A stretch of DNA of 64,000 nt from Sacculina carcini (lineage: Eukaryota > Arthropoda > Thecostraca > Sacculinidae). Each line of letters starts with the position of its first letter. The stretch's first letter is position 1. A model generated the notes under the pieces. That model saw nothing but the letters and a program-made list of their open reading frames with translations, was not told the origin of the DNA and did no database searches. The DNA is taken from positions 5,374,830 through 5,438,829 of the forward strand of contig OU696593.1 of assembly GCA_916048095.2 (NCBI GenBank), in the 5' to 3' direction. This document shows, piece after piece, positions 59,201 to 64,000 of the stretch. A program made the position numbers and the translations under genes.

Positions 59201-59442
59201 ATTTTTCAGGGTTCATTTTGTCTTTTCACCGCTCTAACTTTTTTGGGTTTTATTTTTAAAATTAAAAATTTAACCTACAGTGTAAACAAGAAAATTTCCA
59301 ACATGATGGTATAAATTTGTAGCGGCTACGCCAAGTGATGACCGAGTAGCAGCTCATAGAAAATGGACCAAGGAGGGTGGAACACACACACAGACACACA
59401 CACAGACACACAGAGGATCTCTTTTATATATATAGATAGATA
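56204..59442 (+). repeat. L unit (L8), 3.24 kb, diverged
   Basis: Proximal half made of old two-box monomers as at 47190-48453, distal half of the usual monomers. Ends GAGGATCTCTTTTATATATA. Confidence 0.8.
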
Positions 59443-60376
59443 TACCATTGAACCTGCGCAATTATGTCACCTCATATTCAAGCATACATACACAGACAGA
59501 CAGATAATTTCTTCTTTATGTATATATATGGCATTAATACCCGCCCGTTGTGCGGAGCAACTCATACAATCAAGCAAATCATGAACCATTTGAAAAAATG
59601 AACTAAAAACACTTTTTTTTAAACCCACCCGTCGTGCGGAACAATTCATACAATAAAATTCATATCAAATCCATAAAATATAATGAATACAAATTGAAAA
59701 GCAAAAAATGTAAGCTATAAATATCTTGACCAATAGAAAAGTCTAAATGCCCGCGGGATATTTTTATTTCATAAAAATGAGCCATTGCTTCGTTTGCGTT
59801 TGAAGCCCCTGATCATTGAACCAGCGAACCATGAACCAGCGCAATTATGTCACCTCATATTCAAGCATACATACACAGACAGACAGATAATTTCTTCTTT
59901 ATGTATATATATAGCATTAAAACCGCATTAAAACCCGCCCGTTGTGCGGAACAATTCATAAAAATATTGCAAATTAAAAATAAATAAGGCAAACTCATAA
60001 AAACCTTAATCAATTAAAAAGTCTAAATTTCATTATTTTTAATTTACATTTTGACAAAATATTTTCACTCAGCCCGCCTCATATTTAAACCCGGCCGACG
60101 TGCGGAATAATTCAGAACTCGAACACCATCCGTTCTGGTTCTTGAAGTCAAATCCATTAGTTTTGTATATGAATTCATTCTACACGGTGAAATTGAACGT
60201 TTTATTGCTGCCCGCGGGACATTTTTATTTCATAAAAATGAGCCATCGCTTCGTTTGCGTTTGAAGCCCCTGATCATTGAACCAGCGAACCATGAACCAG
60301 CGCAATTATGTCACCTCATATTCAAGCATACATACACAGACAGACAGATAATTTCTTCTTTATGTATATATATATA
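59443..60376 (+). repeat. Recombinant S-like unit plus S unit (S9)
   Basis: 59443-59924 repeats the chimera of 48360-48849. S9 (59925-60376) is the GGCCGACGTGCGG subtype. Confidence 0.8.
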
Positions 60377-60387
60377 GCATTAAAACC

Positions 60388-60833
60388 GCATTAAAACCCG
60401 CCCGTTGTGCGGAAGAATTCATAAAAATATTGCAAATTAAAAATAAATAAGGCAAACTCATAAAAACCTTAATCAATTAAAAAGTCTAAATTTCATTATT
60501 TTTAATTTACATTTTGACAAAATATTTTCACTCAACCCGCCTCATATTTAAACCCGCCCGACGTGAGGAAAAATTCAGAACTCGAACACCATCCGTTCTG
60601 GTTCTTGAAGTCAAATCCATTAGTTTTGTATATGAATTCATTCTATACGGTGAAATTGAACGTTTTATTGCTGCCCGCGGGACATTTTTATTTCATAAAA
60701 ATGAGCCATCGCTTCGTTTGCGTTTGAAGCCCCTGATAATTGAACCAGCGAACCATGAGCCAGCGCAATTATGTCACCTCATATTCAAGCATACATACAC
60801 AGACAGACAGATAATTTCTTCTTTATGTATATA

Positions 60834-60914
<81 letters not shown>

Positions 60915-62314
60915 AAAACCGCATTAAAACCCGCCCGTTGTGCGGAAGAATTCATAAAAATATTGCAAATTAAAAATAAATAAGGCAAACTCATAAAAAC
61001 CTTAATCAATTAAAAAGTCTAAATTTCATTATTTTTAATTTACATTTTGACAAAATATTTTCACTCAGCCCGCCTCATATTTAAACCCGGCCGACGTGCG
61101 GAATAATTCAGAACTCGAACACCATCCGTTCTGGTTCTTGAAGTCAAATCCATTAGTTTTGTATATGAATTCATTCTACACGGTGAAATTGAACGTTTTA
61201 TTGCTGCCCGCGGGACATTTTTATTTCATAAAAATGAGCCATCGCTTCGTTTGCGTTTGAAGCCCCTGATCATTGAACCAGCGAACCATGAACCAGCGCA
61301 ATTATGTCACCTCATATTCAAGCATACATACACAGACAGACAGATAATTTCTTCTTTATGTATATATATAGCATTAAAACCGCATTAAAACCCGCCCGTT
61401 GTGCGGAAGAATTCATAAAAATATTGCAAATTAAAAATAAATAAGGCAAACTCATAAAAACCTTAATCAATTAAAAAGTCTAAATTTCATTATTTTTAAT
61501 TTACATTTTGACAAAATATTTTCACTCAACCCGCCTCATATTTAAACCCGCCCGACGTGAGGAAAAATTCAGAACTCGAACACCATCCGTTCTGGTTCTT
61601 GAAGTCAAATCCATTAGTTTTGTATATGAATTCATTCTATACGGTGAAATTGAACGTTTTATTGCTGCCCGCGGGACATTTTTATTTCATAAAAATGAGC
61701 CATCGCTTCGTTTGCGTTTGAAGCCCCTGATAATTGAACCAGCGAACCATGAGCCAGCGCAATTATGTCACCTCATATTCAAGCATACATACACAGACAG
61801 ACAGATAATTTCTTCTTTATGTATATATATATGTATATATATATATATATATATGTATAAAACCGCATTAAAACCCGCCCGTTGTGCGGAAGAATTCATA
61901 AAAATATTGCAAATTAAAAATAAATAAGGCAAACTCATAAAAACCTTAATCAATTAAAAAGTCTAAATTTCATTATTTTTAATTTACATTTTGACAAAAT
62001 ATTTTCACTCAGCCCGCCTCATATTTAAACCCGGCCGACGTGCGGAATAATTCAGAACTCGAACACCATCCGTTCTGGTTCTTGAAGTCAAATCCATTAG
62101 TTTTGTATATGAATTCATTCTACACGGTGAAATTGAACGTTTTATTGCTGCCCGCGGGACATTTTTATTTCATAAAAATGAGCCATCGCTTCGTTTGCGT
62201 TTGAAGCCCCTGATCATTGAACCAGCGAACCATGAACCAGCGCAATTATGTCACCTCATATTCAAGCATACATACACAGACAGACAGATAATTTCTTCTT
62301 TATGTATATATATA
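60388..62314 (+). repeat. Four S units as a two-unit higher-order repeat
   Basis: S10 (60388-60920) and S12 (61382-61864) are the CGCCCGACGTGAGG subtype; S11 (60921-61370) and S13 (61865-62314) the GGCCGACGTGCGG subtype. The dimer recurs with a period of 994 bp. The first dimer has an expanded (TA)n at 60833-60911; the second a shorter one at 61829-61857. Confidence 0.88.
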
Positions 62315-63780
62315 GCATTAAAACTGTAATCGCAATCTGTGTAATCGCAAGTGCGTAAATTGTGATTGGACTTCAGTGAAATTTAATCAGTGTATATTCA
62401 TGTGTAATCGCAAGTACGCATAATAGCTGTCAAATTGGCAACATGACATTTTGACTTTACACCGGCGTAACTTCCTTCAGATACACTTTGGAAAATTAAA
62501 AATTATACCGTATTGTAGAAAACAAAATTTCTAGCACGATGGTATAATTAATTTTAATGTATGACAAATAGTTCCTGAGAAATGGGTATAAAAATGAATA
62601 TATTGTAGTCACCCGGTGTTCAAGTGTAATTTTGGATGTATTTGAGAATTTTGCCAATTTTACACGTTTTTTGTATCATTTGTGGGTATAAATTACACCT
62701 TTTCTTGTAGAACACAAAATTCTCTACACAGTAGTATATTCCTGTGTAATCGCAAGTGCGCATAATAGCTGTCAAATTGGCAATATGTCCTTTTGACTTT
62801 ACACCGCCGTCACTTCCTTCAGATACACTTTGGAAAATTAAGAATTATACCGCATTTAAAAAAATACAATTTCCAGCACGATGATATAATTTATTTTAAT
62901 GTGTGACAAATAGTTCCTGAGAAATAGGTAGAAAAATGAATTAATTTAGGCGCCCGGTGATCAAGTGTAATTTTGGATGTATTTGAAAATTTTGCCAATT
63001 TTACACATTTTTTGTATCATTTGTGGGTATAAATTATAACTTTTCTTGTAGAACACAAAATTATCTACACAATAGTATAATTTTTATAGCTGTACCATTG
63101 CTGGTTTATGAGGAATAGATAGGGGAATATTTACCAAAACATTCACGGTTTCCAGTGCTAATTTTGCATTTTTGACTTTGTCATTTTGACTTCACACCGC
63201 CGTAACTTTTTTTCAATACACTTTGGAAAATTAAAAATTATACCGTGTTGTAGCAAACAAAATTCCCAGCATGATGGTATTATTTATTTAGTTGTGTGAT
63301 AATTAGTTTTTGATACATAGAGAAAAAAGTATAGAAAATCGGACGCGTGGAGTATAAATATAATTTTGAATATAGATTGAAATTTTGTCATGTTTACATC
63401 TTTTATGTTCTATTTTCGGATATGAATTATAACCTATCTTGTAGAACAGAAAATTCTCTACACAGTGGTATAATCTGTTTGGCTGTACCATTTCTGGTTT
63501 ATGAGGAGTAGATGGCAGAGCATTGACCACAATTTTCGCATTTTTCAGGGTTCATTTTGTCTTTTCACCGCTATAACTTTTTTTGATTTCATTTTTGAAA
63601 TTTAAAATTTAATCTAAAGTGTAGACAAGAAAATTTCCAACGTGATGGTATAAATTGTTAGCGGGTAGGCTGAGTGGTGGCCGAATAATAGCTGATAGAA
63701 AATGGACCAAGGAGGGTCGAACACACACACACACACACACAGACAGACACACAGAGGATCTCTTTTATATATATAGACTA
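62315..63780 (+). repeat. 5'-deleted L unit (L9)
   Basis: GCATTAAAAC joins directly to TGTAATCGCAAT and the distal monomers of L6-type. The box-rich proximal part is missing. Normal CA/GACA end at 63721-63780. Confidence 0.85.
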
Positions 63781-64000
63781 GCATTAAAACCCGCCCGTTG
63801 TGCGGAGCAATTCATAAAAATATTGCAAATTAAAAACAAATAAGGCAAACTCATAAAAACCTTAATCAATTAAAAAGTCTAAATTTCATTATTTTTAATT
63901 ATATTTTGACAAAATATTTTCACTCAGCCCGCCTCATATTTAAACCCGGCCGACGTGCGGAATAATTCAGAACTCGAACACCATCCGTTCTGGTTCTTGA
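63781..64000 (+). repeat. S unit (S14), cut by the window end
   Basis: GGCCGACGTGCGG subtype; runs off the window, so the array extends beyond it. Confidence 0.85.

Larger units (their letters stand above)
26531..64000 (+). repeat. Complex satellite block of alternating S and L units
   Basis: The whole stretch to the window end is AT-rich repeat DNA. Units start GCATTAAAACCCGCC[CA]GTTGTGCGG after a TA run. S units (~450 bp) end in GACAGACAGATAATTTCTTC plus TTTATG(TA)n; L units (3.0-3.9 kb) end in a (CA)n/GACA run, GAGGATCTCTTTTA and TA. A GC-rich box, consensus CCCGCCCGTCGTGCGGAA, recurs dozens of times. The 60-139-codon frames repeated here (for example those with [10 protein letters not shown] and NCSARRAG) are the box and spacer translated and show no protein-like conservation. 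No RNA or protein gene is supported. Confidence 0.9.

Noticed and set aside
26531-64000. CRISPR-like array (regular GC box with variable spacers)
   Set aside because: Spacing is irregular and long (about 130-270 bp), spacers are themselves repeated, and the context is animal DNA.

Overview
This window is animal (metazoan) nuclear DNA. The evidence is a gene built from two animal families (an FMNL-type formin N-terminus and an atypical protein kinase C catalytic domain), LINEs resembling the CR1/L2 group, Ty3/gypsy-type retrotransposons with LTRs, fragments of THAP and MADF/Myb-SANT DNA-binding domains, and a very long AT-rich satellite block. Nothing prokaryotic, such as operons or ribosome-binding sites, is seen. 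The phylum cannot be fixed from the sequence alone; a repeat-rich invertebrate is most likely.

Positions 1-8.2 kb are low-copy DNA holding one convincing host gene, an intronless 717-codon ORF at 1382-3535. Its first ~250 residues resemble the GTPase-binding/FH3 region of FMNL formins. Residues ~305-645 are a full aPKC-type kinase plus C-tail, and the aPKC PB1/C1 regulatory half and the formin FH1/FH2/DAD parts are absent. Around it are a tRNA-like SINE head, an old LTR fragment with a perfect 36-bp palindrome, and several minisatellites.

Positions 8.2-26.4 kb are a nest of retroelements. A CR1/L2-like LINE (8257-12791) is split in its endonuclease by a very young, non-coding LTR element (8451-9953; two 372-bp LTRs with one mismatch, CTCAT target duplication). 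A compact gypsy element (13477-17242; 186-bp LTRs, CATTG duplication) keeps gag, protease, RT and RNase H but has lost the integrase core. A second gypsy element on the minus strand (19077-24999) carries a second LINE of a different type inside its integrase, and its truncated 5' end abuts a third, CR1/L2-like LINE (25000-26430). Remnants of THAP (17325-17460) and MADF-like (18437-18843) domains lie between the elements.

Positions 26.5-64 kb (the end of the window) are a complex satellite block with no credible protein gene. It alternates short (S, ~450 bp) and long (L, ~3.0-3.9 kb) units, each starting at a GCATTAAAACCCGCC-type junction after a TA run. A GC-rich box (consensus CCCGCCCGTCGTGCGGAA) recurs dozens of times in otherwise AT-rich sequence. 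The distal part of each L unit is built of degenerate ~150-200-bp monomers. One S+L pair (~3.76 kb) is duplicated head-to-tail almost without change, and at 60.4-62.3 kb S units form a two-unit higher-order repeat.

The most interesting points are the formin-aPKC chimera, with an altered catalytic loop, the young non-coding LTR element with its palindrome, and the layered satellite with its conserved GC box.
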